A stretch of 64,000 bases of DNA, taken from contig NZ_LR134525.1 of the NCBI RefSeq assembly GCF_900638555.1, positions 434,001 through 498,000 of the forward strand, given 5' to 3'. Source of the DNA: Neisseria meningitidis (lineage in GTDB: Bacteria; Pseudomonadota; Gammaproteobacteria; Burkholderiales; Neisseriaceae). Each line of letters begins with the position of its first letter. Position 1 is the first letter of the stretch. The notes below the pieces were generated by a model. The model did no database searches, was not told the origin of the DNA, and worked only from the letters and a program-made list of their open reading frames with translations. Both the position numbers and the translations under genes were made by a program. Below, piece by piece: positions 19,826 through 30,815 of the stretch.

Positions 19826-21598
19826 TCAATTTTGTTTTGCGGTCAGCAGCGACAGCAAAAGTTTTTTCTCGCTTTCATTTAAGCCGGATTGCAGGCTTTT
19901 TTGTTTCAATGCTTCGATTTGGCTGTATTTTAACTCATTGAGCAGTTTTTTGATGCCGATTTGGAAGTTTTCGCAATCTTCTTCGCCGCCGCCTTCCATT
20001 TCTTCCGATTGAAGGGCCGACCGGAAGATGCGGTTGATTGTTTCTTCGTAGGGCGAACCGCGCATATGTTCCAAAACCTGTGCGGTTGCCGGCACGGAAG
20101 GATGGTTTTTAATGGTTTCGGCGAGGTTGGCAAGGCAGGCGAAATCGCCGTCCAACGCCAGATAATCGGGCAGGTCTATATATGCAGCCCAATCCGGATT
20201 TATCAAGAGGCTGCGGATTTGCCGTTGCACCAATGTCGGCATAACGGGCTGTTTGACGGAAATCGGGGGCAGTTTGTAGTTTTTTTGTTTGACGTGCCGC
20301 TTCGGCGCTTCCTGTCCCAGCAGTTGCGCGAGGTTGTCGGGGTCGATGCCGACCAGCTCGCTAAGCCGTTGTTTTAACAAATAAGCCAATGCCGGCGCGG
20401 TAATCTGCGCCAAAAGCGGCGAACTGGTTTTTACCAATTCCGCCTTGCCTTCCTGCGTATTGAGATGAATGCCGTCTGAAAGGTGTTCCCAGAAATATTC
20501 CGACAAGGGCTTGCTTTGATTCAACAGCGCGTCTTCAAATTGCGCTTTGCCGTAGGCGCGGATGTAGCTGTCGGGGTCGTGTTCTTCCGGCAGGAACAAA
20601 AAATGCAGCGATTTGTCGTCCTTCAACTGCGGCAGCGCGTTTTCCAGCGCGCGCCAAGCCGCTTTTCGCCCCGCGCTGTCGCCGTCGAAACAGAAATAAA
20701 TACTGTCTGCCTGACGCATCAGGATTTTGACGTGTTCCGCCGTCGTCGCCGTACCCAAAGCCGCCACGCCGTAGCCCACGCCGAACTGTGCCAGCGCGAC
20801 CACGTCCATATAGCCTTCGACCACCAAAATCCGCCCCGCTTCCTTGACAGCGGCACGCCCTTCATACAGTCCGTAAAGGTTTTTCCCCTTATCGAACAAA
20901 GGCGTATCGGGAGAATTTAAATATTTCGGCTTCGAGTCGTCCAGCACCCTGCCGCCGAAACCGATAACCTGCCCGCGCGGATTGCGGATGGGGAACATAA
21001 TCCGATGGCGGAAGCGGTCGTAATGCCGTCCCTCATTGTCAATCACCATCCCCGTATCCACTAACGCGGTATTAGGATACGGTTGGAACACTTGCGTCAA
21101 AGGCTGCCAGCCGTCGGGCGCATAGCCCAAACCATAATGCGCGATAACTTCTGCACTCAAGCCGCGCTTGTCCAAATAAGCTTTTGCCGCTGGATTGAAT
21201 TTTAGCTGTTGCGCGTAAAAATCAGCTGCCGCAGCCGTCGTTTCCTCCAGTGTCTGCTGTTTTTTCTTACGTTCGGCACGGACTTCGGGATTATCGTTTT
21301 GCCCGTGCACTTTCGGCACGACCATACCCACGCGGTCGGCAAGGAACTGAACCGCCTCCGGAAACGACAGTCCCTGATGTTCCATCACAAAACCAATCGC
21401 TGAGCCGTGTGCCCCGCAACTGAAACAATGGTAAAACTGCTTGGTTGGACTGACCGAAAACGACGGCGTTTTTTCCTTGTGGAGCGGGCAACACGCCATA
21501 TAGTTCGCCCCGCCTTTTTTCAGCGGAACCTGCTCGTCGATAATATCGACAATATCGGTTTTGGCTAAAAGCTCGTCAATGAAGTCGGATGGAATCAT
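19826..21598 (-). CDS. dnaG: DNA primase
   Basis: Synthesises RNA primers for chromosome replication together with DnaB helicase. The 590 residues match the family. The CHC2-type zinc ribbon has Cys37, His40, Cys58 and Cys61 (CPLH ... HCFSC). The TOPRIM catalytic core is visible as VVEGYMDVVAL near 263 and FDGDSAGRKAA near 310. The C-terminal helicase-binding domain is less conserved, as usual. ATG 21598 puts the zinc domain at the normal place. A DUS (ATGCCGTCTGAA) lies inside the gene near 20469. Confidence 0.97.
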   Translation of the reverse strand: MIPSDFIDELLAKTDIVDIIDEQVPLKKGGANYMACCPLHKEKTPSFSVSPTKQFYHCFSCGAHGSAIGFVMEHQGLSFPEAVQFLADRVGMVVPKVHGQNDNPEVRAERKKKQQTLEETTAAAADFYAQQLKFNPAAKAYLDKRGLSAEVIAHYGLGYAPDGWQPLTQVFQPYPNTALVDTGMVIDNEGRHYDRFRHRIMFPIRNPRGQVIGFGGRVLDDSKPKYLNSPDTPLFDKGKNLYGLYEGRAAVKEAGRILVVEGYMDVVALAQFGVGYGVAALGTATTAEHVKILMRQADSIYFCFDGDSAGRKAAWRALENALPQLKDDKSLHFLFLPEEHDPDSYIRAYGKAQFEDALLNQSKPLSEYFWEHLSDGIHLNTQEGKAELVKTSSPLLAQITAPALAYLLKQRLSELVGIDPDNLAQLLGQEAPKRHVKQKNYKLPPISVKQPVMPTLVQRQIRSLLINPDWAAYIDLPDYLALDGDFACLANLAETIKNHPSVPATAQVLEHMRGSPYEETINRIFRSALQSEEMEGGGEEDCENFQIGIKKLLNELKYSQIEALKQKSLQSGLNESEKKLLLSLLTAKQN

Positions 21599-21689
21599 GA
21601 TGTGGGGCGGACGGGATGTCTGTTTTTGGTACGGACGGTACGAAATCGGGATTTTTCGGAATGGCAGTCGGATGTGGCGGTTCAGGCAA

Positions 21690-21730
21690 AATGCCGTCTG
21701 AAACGGGAGCGGGATGTTCAGACGGCATTT
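21690..21730 (-). terminator. DUS-pair terminator of secA
   Basis: AATGCCGTCTGAAAC and GTTCAGACGGCATTT (complementary 12-bp cores, 17-base loop) lie 13 bp past the secA stop on the minus strand. Confidence 0.8.
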
Positions 21731-21742
21731 GCGTTCAAACGC

Positions 21743-24493
21743 TTAAGCCAGTTTGCCGTGGCATTGTTTGTATTTCAAACCGCTGCCGCAGGGGCAGGGG
21801 TCGTTGCGGTGGACGATTTGCCCCCGCGCTTCCAAGGCTTCGGGGCTGAAATCTGTCCCATCGGGATTAAAGGCTTCGGTAACCAGATCGGTTTGCGACT
21901 GACCCAAAAGTTCTTCCATATCGGGCGATTCGGAATGGATGGACTGGATGTTGCCGATGGGTTGCTCTTCAACCACCGCGACAGGGTTTTGTTCGATTTG
22001 AACCGAGGTAAGCAGGGAGGCAATATGGAATTTGATGCCGTTCCACAGGTCTTGGAACATGGTAAAGGCTTCACGTTTATATTCCTGCTTCGGATTTTTT
22101 TGGGCATAGCTGCGCAGGTGTATGCCTTGTCGCAGGTAGTCCATAGCGGCGAGGTGTTCGCGCCATTGGTTGTCGATGACCTGCAACATCACGTTGCGCT
22201 CGAAATCGGCCATTGCCTGCTTGCCGACCAGTTCGGTTTTGGCGGCATATTCGTTTTCGATGCGTTCGATCAGGCGTTCTTTGATGTCTTGACCGTCAAT
22301 CGCATTGTCCGCCTTCAGCCAGGATTGGATGTCTTCGTGCAGTCTGAATTCGGCAGCCAGACGGTTCTCCAAAGTCGGGATGTCCCATTGTTCTTCCATG
22401 CTGTCGGGCGGCATATAGGTATCCACGAGGTCGCTGACGACATCAGAACGGATTTCCTTCATCAGGTCGCTGATGTCTTTGCTGGTTAAAATTTCGTTGC
22501 GTTGGCTGTAAATGACTTTACGTTGCTCGTTGGCGACGTCGTCGTATTCTAGAACCTGTTTGCGCATATCGAAGTTTCTGCCTTCGACTTTGCGTTGCGC
22601 CCCTTCGATTTGGCGCGTCAGCAGGTTGTGCTCGATGGCAACGCCGCGTTCGGGGGCGAGGCGGTTGAGGATGGCGGCGGCGCGGTCGAGTGCGAATAGG
22701 CGCAGCAGCGGGTCTTCAAACGAGAGGTAGAAACGGCTGGATCCGGGGTCGCCCTGACGGCCGGAACGTCCGCGCAATTGGTTGTCGATACGGCGGCTTT
22801 CGTGGCGTTCCGTACCGATGATGTGCAAACCGCCTGCTTCCATCACTTTGTCGTGTTCTGCCTGCCAGCCGTCTTCGAGTGCGGAGATTTGTGCCTGTTT
22901 CTCTTCGTCGCTCAAGGCTTCGTCGGCACGGATGGCATCGGTTTGGTGCTTCAGGTTGCCGCCTAAAACGATGTCCGTACCGCGCCCCGCCATATTGGTG
23001 GCAACGGTAATCGCGCCGACTTTGCCAGCTTGGGCGACAATCAGGGCTTCGCGTTCGTGTTCTTTGGCGTTGAGGACGTTGTGCGGTAGACCGGCTTTTT
23101 GCAAAAGATGGGAGACCAGTTCGGAGTTTTCGATGCTGGTTGTGCCGACTAAAACAGGTTGTCCGCGTTTGTGGCATTCCTCGATGTCTTTGACGACGGC
23201 TTCGAATTTTTCTTCGGCAGAACGGAAAATCTGGTCGTTGAAGTCTTTGCGCTGTACGGGGCGGTTGGTCGGGATAATGACGGTTTCGAGGTTATAAATG
23301 CTTTGGAACTCGAAAGCCTCGGTATCTGCCGTACCGGTCATACCGGAGAGCTTGGTGTACAGGCGGAAATAGTTTTGGAAGGTGATGGAGGCGAGGGTTT
23401 GGTTTTCGCGTTTGATTTCCACGCCTTCTTTGGCTTCCACGGCTTGATGCAGGCCTTCGGACCAGCGGCGGCCGGACATCAGACGGCCTGTAAATTCGTC
23501 CACGATGACGATTTCGCCGTCTTGGATAACGTAATGTTGGTCTTTGTGGAATAACGTATGCGCGCGCAATGCCGCCATAAGGTGGTGCATCAGGGCGATG
23601 TTGGCGGCAGAATAGAGCGAGTCGTTTTCTGCCAGCAATCCCATTTGGGTCAGAATCTGCTCGGCGTGTTCGTGGCCGGCTTCGCTCAGGATGACCTGGT
23701 GCGCCTTTTCATCTACCCAGTAGTCGCCTTCGCCTTCTTCTGTCTCTTGGCGGACGAGGTGGGGCGGGACGGTGTTCATGATTTGGTACAACTGGATGTT
23801 GTCGTCTGCCTGGCCGGAGATAATCAGCGGAGTGCGCGCTTCGTCAATCAAGATGGAATCCACTTCATCGACAACGGCAAAATTCAATTCGCGCTGCACT
23901 TTGTCGTATTGGTCGGTAACCATATTGTCGCGCAGGTAGTCGAAGCCGAATTCATTATTGGTGCCGTAGGTGATATCGGCGGCATAGGCGTTTTGACGGT
24001 CGAACGGCTGCATATCTGAAATAATCACGCCCACGGTAAGGCCGAGGAAATTGTAGAGCGGCTCCATAATGCCCGCATCGCGTGAGGCGAGGTAGTCGTT
24101 GACGGTAACGACGTGTACGCCTTTGCCGGCCAGCGCGTTGAGATAGACGGCGAGGGTGGCGACCAGGGTTTTGCCTTCGCCGGTACGCATTTCGGCGATT
24201 TTGCCGTCGTGCAGCACCATACCGCCGATAAGCTGCACGTCGAAGTGGCGCATACCGAGGGTGCGGCGGGACGCTTCGCGGCAGACGGCGAAGGCTTCGG
24301 GCAAAATGCCGTCCAAAGTCTGACCGTCGGCGAGGCGTTGTTTGAATTCGGCAGTTTTGGCTTGCAGATCAGCATCGCTTAGGGCTTGCATCTGTTCTTC
24401 GAGCGCGTTGATTCTGGCAACGGATTTACGGTATTGTTTCAGCAAGCGGTCGTTGCGGCTGCCGAAGATTTTCTTGGCAATGTTTGTCAGCAT
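21743..24493 (-). CDS. secA: Preprotein translocase ATPase SecA
   Basis: Motor of the Sec pathway; it drives unfolded proteins through SecYEG. The start [14 protein letters not shown] (24493), preceded by AGGAATTATTC, gives 916 residues; in-frame codons upstream add unrelated sequence. Walker A MRTGEGKT is near residue 103-110 and the DEAD-type block [16 protein letters not shown] near 210. ATP-site motif [10 protein letters not shown] lies in the second nucleotide-binding fold. The C-terminal zinc-binding linker [16 protein letters not shown], which contacts SecB, closes the protein. It is divergent from the dciA-like gene, a common arrangement. Confidence 0.98.
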   Translation of the reverse strand: MLTNIAKKIFGSRNDRLLKQYRKSVARINALEEQMQALSDADLQAKTAEFKQRLADGQTLDGILPEAFAVCREASRRTLGMRHFDVQLIGGMVLHDGKIAEMRTGEGKTLVATLAVYLNALAGKGVHVVTVNDYLASRDAGIMEPLYNFLGLTVGVIISDMQPFDRQNAYAADITYGTNNEFGFDYLRDNMVTDQYDKVQRELNFAVVDEVDSILIDEARTPLIISGQADDNIQLYQIMNTVPPHLVRQETEEGEGDYWVDEKAHQVILSEAGHEHAEQILTQMGLLAENDSLYSAANIALMHHLMAALRAHTLFHKDQHYVIQDGEIVIVDEFTGRLMSGRRWSEGLHQAVEAKEGVEIKRENQTLASITFQNYFRLYTKLSGMTGTADTEAFEFQSIYNLETVIIPTNRPVQRKDFNDQIFRSAEEKFEAVVKDIEECHKRGQPVLVGTTSIENSELVSHLLQKAGLPHNVLNAKEHEREALIVAQAGKVGAITVATNMAGRGTDIVLGGNLKHQTDAIRADEALSDEEKQAQISALEDGWQAEHDKVMEAGGLHIIGTERHESRRIDNQLRGRSGRQGDPGSSRFYLSFEDPLLRLFALDRAAAILNRLAPERGVAIEHNLLTRQIEGAQRKVEGRNFDMRKQVLEYDDVANEQRKVIYSQRNEILTSKDISDLMKEIRSDVVSDLVDTYMPPDSMEEQWDIPTLENRLAAEFRLHEDIQSWLKADNAIDGQDIKERLIERIENEYAAKTELVGKQAMADFERNVMLQVIDNQWREHLAAMDYLRQGIHLRSYAQKNPKQEYKREAFTMFQDLWNGIKFHIASLLTSVQIEQNPVAVVEEQPIGNIQSIHSESPDMEELLGQSQTDLVTEAFNPDGTDFSPEALEARGQIVHRNDPCPCGSGLKYKQCHGKLA

Positions 24494-24509
24494 GAATAAT
24501 TCCTGCGCC

Positions 24510-24518
24510 TGATATAAT
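24510..24518 (+). promoter_or_regulatory. Extended -10 promoter candidate between secA and the dciA-like gene
   Basis: TGATATAAT has a TG one base upstream of a perfect TATAAT, oriented toward the plus-strand gene, in the 130-bp divergent region. No clear -35 is seen, which extended -10 promoters tolerate. The same AT block read on the other strand (TATTAT) might serve secA. Confidence 0.45.
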
Positions 24519-24623
24519 AGTGGGCGAAAACGCGATTTTAACACAAGCGTTTGTGCAAAGTGCTAATGCCGTCTGAAATAAAGGCGCGTTTGCGGTATTT
24601 CAATCTTTTTGGGTGTATGTTTT

Positions 24624-25046
24624 ATGAATTTGGAACAGTTGGGCAGGCGGGACGCGCTGCTTTCCGGACTTTTGAAACAGGCGGGACAGTGGCGGCGGTT
24701 GGATGCCGCCGTGAAAAAACTGCTGCCTGCCAACCTGCACCCGCATTTTCAGACGGCATGTATCGAAGACGGCAGGCTTGTCCTTTTGGCGGCAAACAAT
24801 ATGGCGGCATCGCGCTTGAAAATGATTGCACCGTCGGTATTGCCGCAGTTGGCAGGGCTTGACGCTTCGATACGCTCTGTTTCGGTCAGGCTGGTCCCGA
24901 AACCGGAAAAACCGCCGAAAACCAATACCCTGCATTTGAGTAAGGCTGCGCTGGAGAGTTTCGGTTCGGCGGCGGTAAAGTTGGAAAAACGGCATCCCGA
25001 ATTGGCGGAGGCATTGGCAAACTTGGTTAGAAGGCATGGCGCATAA
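24624..25046 (+). CDS. dciA: DciA-like protein (DUF721)
   Basis: Small protein of 140 residues whose pattern fits DUF721/DciA, the ancestral loader of the replicative helicase in bacteria without DnaC. The family core is visible as a weakly conserved N-terminal helix, then LPANLHPHFQTACIEDGRLV and LLAANNMAASRLKMIAPSVL-PQL, the typical hydrophobic pattern of a KH-like fold. The position beside secA in divergent orientation is common for this family. ATG 24624 is preferred over TTG 24609. The assignment rests on pattern and context, not on a search; a profile search would settle it. Confidence 0.72.
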   Translation: MNLEQLGRRDALLSGLLKQAGQWRRLDAAVKKLLPANLHPHFQTACIEDGRLVLLAANNMAASRLKMIAPSVLPQLAGLDASIRSVSVRLVPKPEKPPKTNTLHLSKAALESFGSAAVKLEKRHPELAEALANLVRRHGA

Positions 25047-25326
25047 AATGTATACGGGAATTTGTGTAAACATCCGTTAATATTAAGAAGTAAAGGATAA
25101 TGGGTCTAATACTAAAGAAATAGGTTCGGGGTAAAATTGCCCCTTTTAAAGTAAACGATTGTAAACTTGCAGACAGGCTTTGATTTCAAATGAAATTTGT
25201 AGCAAAATGCCGCTCCGAAACATCTGTTTGTGCAACGCGGCGGAATCTTTTTCAAGGTTTTGTTAATGGCGGTTGCACTTTGATTTCTGTAAAACCGAAT
25301 ATTATTTTATCGATTGGAGATTTGTT

Positions 25327-25878
25327 ATGAAAGCGTATCTGGCTCTGATTTCTGCCGCCGTTATCGGTTTGGCTGCCTGCTCTCAAGAACCTGCCGCGCC
25401 TGCTGCCGAGGCAACTCCTGCTGCTGAAGCACCCGCTTCCGAAGCGCCTGCCGCCGAAGCTGCTCCTGCAGATGCTGCCGAAGCCCCTGCTGCCGGCAAC
25501 TGTGCGGCAACTGTCGAATCCAACGACAATATGCAGTTCAACACTAAAGACATCCAAGTAAGCAAAGCTTGTAAGGAATTCACCATCACCCTGAAACACA
25601 CCGGTACCCAACCTAAAACCAGCATGGGTCACAACATTGTCATCGGTAAAACTGAAGACATGGACGGTATTTTCAAAGATGGCGTTGGCGCAGCTGACAC
25701 TGACTACGTTAAACCTGACGATGCGCGCGTTGTTGCCCACACCAAACTGATCGGTGGCGGCGAAGAATCTTCTTTGACTCTGGATCCTGCCAAACTGGCT
25801 GACGGCGAATACAAATTCGCTTGCACCTTCCCGGGTCACGGTGCTTTGATGAACGGCAAAGTGACTTTGGTCGATTAA
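25327..25878 (+). CDS. laz: Lipid-modified azurin Laz (H.8 outer-membrane protein)
   Basis: Surface lipoprotein of 183 residues that carries the H.8 epitope and a blue copper (cupredoxin) domain for electron transfer. The signal peptide ends in LAAC, giving lipidated Cys18. About 40 residues of Ala/Glu/Pro pentapeptides (AAEAP-type) follow. The azurin domain keeps the copper ligands: His102 (SMGHN), Cys166, His171 and Met175 ([11 protein letters not shown]). GGAGATTTGTT precedes ATG 25327, so codons upstream in frame are excluded. The 280 bp before it hold no gene. Laz and the AccA-like chaperone suggest a copper-dependent respiratory/denitrification role, which is inference. Confidence 0.97.
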
Positions 25879-25902
25879 TCCGCTTAAAGTCTCAAAAGAC
25901 GG

Positions 25903-25931
25903 ACAGCCTGCTTTGTGCAGGCTGTTTTATT
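25903..25931 (+). terminator. Rho-independent terminator of laz
   Basis: ACAGCCTGC (25903-25911) and GCAGGCTGT (25917-25925) with a five-base loop, then TTTTATT. Confidence 0.92.
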
Positions 25932-25972
25932 ATAAAATGACTGCTTGAAAAGTGCCCGTTGAGAACGAAAAC

Positions 25973-26482
25973 ATGAATCCGTTTGAAACCCAAAGCGTTA
26001 CCTTTGCCGAACCGATTGAAATGCTGTATGCCTGCCACGGCAAAGTACGCCGTTTTTGCGGCCAAGTCGCGATGCTGTCGGACTACATCGCCGAAAACGG
26101 CTGCAATCAGCTTGTTTTGCAAACCATCCGCCAAATCACCCGGTATTTCAACGTTGCCGCGCCGCTGCACCATGAGGACGAAGAAGAAAACTTTTTCCCG
26201 CTCCTGCTGCAATATGCGCCGCAAGCCCAAGAAAGCGTGGACGAGCTTTTACGCCAACATGTAAGCCTGCATGGCAACTGGGATGCCGTGGCTGCCGAAT
26301 TTGCCAAACTCGAAGCAGACAATGCCTATATTCCCGATGCGGAAGCGTTCAAACGCTTTGTGGCGGGATATGATGTGCATTTGGCGATTGAAGAACCCTT
26401 GTTCGACATGGGCAAGATGTTCATCCCCAAAGAGAAACTGACCGAAATCGGCGAAATCATGGCGGCGCGCCGGCGCAGATAA
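25973..26482 (+). CDS. Hemerythrin-like (HHE domain) protein
   Basis: Predicted cytoplasmic protein of 169 residues built of four helices. Hemerythrin-type iron ligands can be placed: His22 (CHGK), His66-His67-Glu68 (HHEDEEE), His96 and His100 (HVSLH), His136 with Glu140/141 (HLAIEEP). Such proteins bind a di-iron centre and sense or store oxygen or NO, or protect iron-sulfur clusters; which applies here is unknown. I start at ATG 25973; a GTG at 25952 would add seven residues. The gene lies 41 bp after the laz terminator and shares its strand with the next two genes. Confidence 0.82.
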   Translation: MNPFETQSVTFAEPIEMLYACHGKVRRFCGQVAMLSDYIAENGCNQLVLQTIRQITRYFNVAAPLHHEDEEENFFPLLLQYAPQAQESVDELLRQHVSLHGNWDAVAAEFAKLEADNAYIPDAEAFKRFVAGYDVHLAIEEPLFDMGKMFIPKEKLTEIGEIMAARRRR

Positions 26483-26515
26483 TGCCGTCTGAAACAATCG
26501 TCTCAAGGATATATT

Positions 26516-27136
26516 ATGCTGACCCCGAAAAGTTGCGATTTGTTCAATATCCCGTTTTTCCAATTTTCCCAGCTTAAAAAATACCAGCCCGAAAGCATTC
26601 CGCAAATCAAGGCTGACTATAAAGAAAACTGGCAGATATGGCAGCAGCTGATTCAGCAGGTCGCCGCCGAATTGGGTGCGCCGTTTGCGCCGCCGCACAT
26701 CGAACGCTGGTGTAACGGCTGGCAGGTGCGCGCCCACTTCTTTGCCTACTTCAAATACGAACAATATAAAAATTCCGCCGCGATTTTGTCGATACTGCTC
26801 AACCGCCGCCGACTGAGCGTCAGCTTGGATTGGCACTGCTACAAAGCCGACGTGTCGCCCATCGCGCTGCCTGATTACAACCGCTGGTTGGATAATTTTG
26901 ATACCGAAAAATACGCTTCTTTCGATATGTGGCACGGTGCGGAAAGCGAATACGACGACTACCGCACCGTCGCGCAACAAAACGAGTCCGACCGAAAGTT
27001 GCAAAACGACGAAGACTTTTTCTGCATCGGCAAACACATCGAACGCGACGATTTGGGCAGGCAGGATGTCGCGAAATGGATAGCGGAAACGGTGGAAGAT
27101 TTGCTGCCTCTTTACGAAGCGTGTCACGGCAAATGA
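26516..27136 (+). CDS. Conserved hypothetical protein, 206 residues
   Basis: I do not recognise a catalytic motif. The protein is soluble (no signal peptide or membrane segment) and rich in aromatic and charged residues, with blocks such as IERWCNGWQVRAHFFAYFKY and RRRLSVSLDWHCYKAD, which suggest a compact alpha/beta fold rather than a low-complexity protein. AAGGATATATT precedes ATG 26516. A single DUS (GCCGTCTGAA) lies between the hemerythrin-like gene and this one. It may resemble the HI_0552 family of Haemophilus proteins of unknown function; this is a weak memory match. Confidence 0.75.
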   Translation: MLTPKSCDLFNIPFFQFSQLKKYQPESIPQIKADYKENWQIWQQLIQQVAAELGAPFAPPHIERWCNGWQVRAHFFAYFKYEQYKNSAAILSILLNRRRLSVSLDWHCYKADVSPIALPDYNRWLDNFDTEKYASFDMWHGAESEYDDYRTVAQQNESDRKLQNDEDFFCIGKHIERDDLGRQDVAKWIAETVEDLLPLYEACHGK

Positions 27137-27243
27137 TTCAGAAGACTGACGGGTAAAAATACCCACCCCGTATGCCAACCTAACCTAAATGCCGTCTGAA
27201 AATCACATTCAGAACGTTTCAGATGGTCTAATTTCAAAAGTGA

Positions 27244-28395
<1,152 letters not shown>

Positions 28396-28458
28396 AAGCA
28401 GCTTGCTTGCCGGATACGGATGTCCGACCATTTGCTTAGACCTAACGTGGGTTTGAGA

Positions 28459-28565
28459 TATAGTGGATTAAATTTAAACCAGTACGGCGTTGCCTCGCCT
28501 TGCCGTACTATTTGTACTGTCTGCGGCTTCGTCGCCTTGTCCTGATTTAAATTTAATCCACTATA
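28459..28565. repeat. Correia element, short internally deleted form
   Basis: 107 bp with TATAGTGGATTAAATTTAAA at the left and TTTAAATTTAATCCACTATA at the right, and lacking the central block GAATCGTTCTCTTTGAGC seen in the 155-bp copies. It is one of the two common size classes. The terminal repeats are extended by AAATTTAA. Confidence 0.93.
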
Positions 28566-28611
28566 ATACATTGATTTTTATGTAGATTTTTTATTTAAAC
28601 AGCAATCCATT

Positions 28612-28869
28612 CCCTCTCCCGTGGGAGAGGGTGAGGGAGAGGGCATCGGGGCGGCAACGGAAATATTGCCTGTATCTGCCCCGTTTTACCCTCTCCCCGA
28701 CCCTCCCCCACAGGGGAGGGAGTCAAGTTGCAGGCACACCGACGGAATATGGTTGAAACCCGGCCATTCGGGGCAGTGGGATTTTGGTTTATTTTTGGGA
28801 AGTAACCCCTTCCAAATCAGGGTAAACAGGGCTGCGCCTTATGTGCGGCCCTGCGTGTTGGAGATAATA
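28612..28869. repeat. Intergenic repeats: GC-rich palindromes plus a block shared with 51.97-52.10 kb
   Basis: The stretch has a perfect palindrome CCCTCTCCCGTGGGAGAGGG (28612-28631), a second one CCCTCCCC...GGGGAGGG (28701-28720), and from about 28750 a block (GGTTGAAACCCGGCCATTCGG ... GTAACCCCTTCCAAATCAGG ... TTATGTGCGGCCCTGCGTGTT) that recurs in diverged form near 51971-52103. The block ends just before GGAG and the GTG start of the AraC remnant, so it probably supplies that gene's ribosome site. It may belong to the neisserial REP2 family; not verified. Confidence 0.6.
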
Positions 28870-29455
28870 GTGCCGTCAAATTACTTTCATACGCGCGAAC
28901 GATTGGGTGCTTTGGGCGGCATCGTGCAACATCATACCGCCTTGTACCGCAGCGTGGCGGTATATGAACCAGCTGTGCTTATCGTGCGGCGCGGAAGCAA
29001 GAAGCTGCGGTGGGCGAGGCGAGAATTGCGGGTGAGGCGGTTGCGTTGGCAGGCGGACAGACGTTTGACGTTATTAATATTCCCGATTCAGACGGCCTCT
29101 ATCAGGCGCAATGGATTGCTTTTGAACAGGAAACCGTAGAAAGGTTCGCCGCACAATACGGGACGGCGCAGGCAGTGTGCGATGCGGTGAAGCTGCCGCA
29201 CCCCAGGCGGATGGGCGCGGCGTTTGATTATGCGGCGGCGGTGCTGACGGATGAAGAAGTGCCGCACAATGCGGCGGAGGCCGCGCTTTGCGGCGTGTTG
29301 GCGTGGTTGCAGCATGACGGCATCGGTTTTGCCGTGTACGAAGGCGTCAACCTGATGCGGCAAATCTGCAAACTGATTACTGCCGATATGGCTGCGGACT
29401 GGTCGTCGGCGATGCTGGCGCAGCGGCTTAATTGCAGCGAGGTCGCATTGCGGCG
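28870..29455 (+). pseudogene. AraC-type regulator remnant (frameshifted and 3'-truncated)
   Basis: GTG 28870 with GGAG six bases upstream begins MPSNYFHTRERLGALGGIVQ and continues to LIVRRGSKKLR. One base is missing near 29003-29010; the protein goes on in the next frame as VGEARIAGEAVALAGGQTFD through [20 protein letters not shown]. It then enters the first helix-turn-helix of an AraC-type DNA-binding domain ([20 protein letters not shown]) and stops being related at about 29455, where it meets the antisense remnant of another gene. About 80-100 residues of the DNA-binding domain are missing, so the regulator cannot work. Confidence 0.8.
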
Positions 29456-29752
29456 GCGGACATCGGCGGGAATGTCGGCGACCACCCAGTGCATCCAGCC
29501 CAGTCCGGTCGGCGCGTCTTTATCGTAAACGGTCAGGACGAAACTTTTTGTCCCGGCGGGCGGATTTTTCCACGACAGCGCGGGCGAAGCATTGCCGCCC
29601 GAACAGCCAAAGCCGTAAGGCGCGCTCAAAATCTGGTTTTGCGTGAAGCCGCCGTCTTCGGACGGGTTGTCGAATTGCAGCGTGAATGCGCCCCCGGCAA
29701 AGGCAGCGGTTGAAAAAGCCAGCAGTACGGCGGAGAGGATGCGGGTTTGCAT
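29456..29752 (-). pseudogene. PEBP (YbhB/YbcL-type) secreted protein, N-terminal fragment
   Basis: ATG 29752 begins a signal peptide ([20 protein letters not shown]) and a phosphatidylethanolamine-binding-protein fold: [40 protein letters not shown] and PADV. These are the anion-pocket blocks of the family. After residue about 99 the sequence becomes the antisense of the AraC remnant, so the last third of the gene is lost. The fragment keeps a start codon and the motif DKDAPTG but not a full fold. Confidence 0.8.
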
Positions 29753-30062
29753 AGATGATTCCTTTGCTTGATGAATAAGTGGATTCATTATAGGCTGTCA
29801 ACGGCGGCAGGAATGTGCCGAAACGGTTGGATGATGTGCCGGAATGCGCAAATGCAAAAATCGTGGTTTCAGACGACCCTTTGCAGGTCGTCTGAAGTCT
29901 TTAATTCCTTTCCCTGATGCTTTGGAAATATCGCATATTTAGGCATTGCCGCAACCCGACCCTCAAGGTTTCCGCCGCAGCCTGTTCCTGCACCGGCGTG
30001 CGGGAATGGCGAAAATTGGGGATTTTGCCGTCAAATCCATGATAGAGATACGGAGCAAACGA

Positions 30063-30815
30063 ATGATTACCCTGCCTTCCTTAAACAATCTGCCGTCAAA
30101 ATGGGATGAAATCCGCTATTGGCTCGAAACCCGGGTTTGTGAGTGCGGCGTTATGTCGCATCCCAATTTGACGGAATGCGAAGCCGGGCAGTTCGATCGG
30201 GATTTTTGGGACAATATCGGCTGCGCGCCTGAAGAATATGTCCGTATCCGCCGAGCCATCCGTCTGTTGGAAGCGCGTTATCCCGACAGTTTGAATGAGC
30301 TGGTGTGTGCCGCCATTGCCACGCCTTTGGGCGAGATGCTGGCGGTGTTCGGAAATAAGGGATTGTGTCTGCTGGAGTTTGTCGGACAGAAGCATTTGGA
30401 ACAGGAAATTGCCGCCGTCCAAAAAGCCTTGCGCGGACGGTTTGTGTTTCGGGAGGATGAGCGGACGCAACTTTTGCGGCAGGAATTGGACTTATACTTC
30501 AAGGGTCGTCTGAAAACCTTTGCCACGCCTTTGGAGCAGATTGGCACCGAGTTTCAAAAGCAGGCATGGGACGCGCTCTTGGCGATTCCTTACGGCGAAA
30601 CGCGCAGCTACAAAGAGCAGGCGCAGCGTTTGGGCAACCCCAACGCCGTCCGCGCCGTTGCCGCCGCCAACGGGCAGAACAAGGTGTCTATCTTGATTCC
30701 CTGCCACCGCGTCATCGGCAGCGACGGCAAACTGACCGGCTACGCGGGCGGGTTGAACCGCAAACAGTTTTTACTGGCTTTGGAACGCGGCGAAGTTCAG
30801 ACGGCATTGTTTTAA
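30063..30815 (+). CDS. ogt: Methylated-DNA--protein-cysteine methyltransferase (Ogt type)
   Basis: Suicide enzyme that removes methyl groups from O6-methylguanine. The active-site block IPCHRVIGSDG holds acceptor Cys214, preceded by the DNA-binding helix NAVRAVAAANGQN and followed by TGYAGGLNRKQFLL. I choose ATG 30063 because CGGAGC is 7 bases upstream; the frame is open further upstream without support. This leaves about 85 residues before the family domain (MITLPSLNNLPSKWDEIRYW onward), which I do not recognise; they contain Cys and a helix-rich segment that might be a worn AraC-like half as in Ada. The last codons read through a reverse DUS (TTCAGACGGCAT encodes QTAL). Confidence 0.9.
   Translation: MITLPSLNNLPSKWDEIRYWLETRVCECGVMSHPNLTECEAGQFDRDFWDNIGCAPEEYVRIRRAIRLLEARYPDSLNELVCAAIATPLGEMLAVFGNKGLCLLEFVGQKHLEQEIAAVQKALRGRFVFREDERTQLLRQELDLYFKGRLKTFATPLEQIGTEFQKQAWDALLAIPYGETRSYKEQAQRLGNPNAVRAVAAANGQNKVSILIPCHRVIGSDGKLTGYAGGLNRKQFLLALERGEVQTALF

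Noticed and set aside
28621..29139. 172-codon frame starting in the GC-rich palindromes
   Set aside because: Only the part from GTG 28870 resembles the AraC-type protein; the upstream part is repeat DNA.
29228..29788. 186-residue minus-strand protein as a complete secreted protein
   Set aside because: Only the first 99 or so residues from ATG 29752 fit the PEBP family; the rest is antisense of the AraC remnant.
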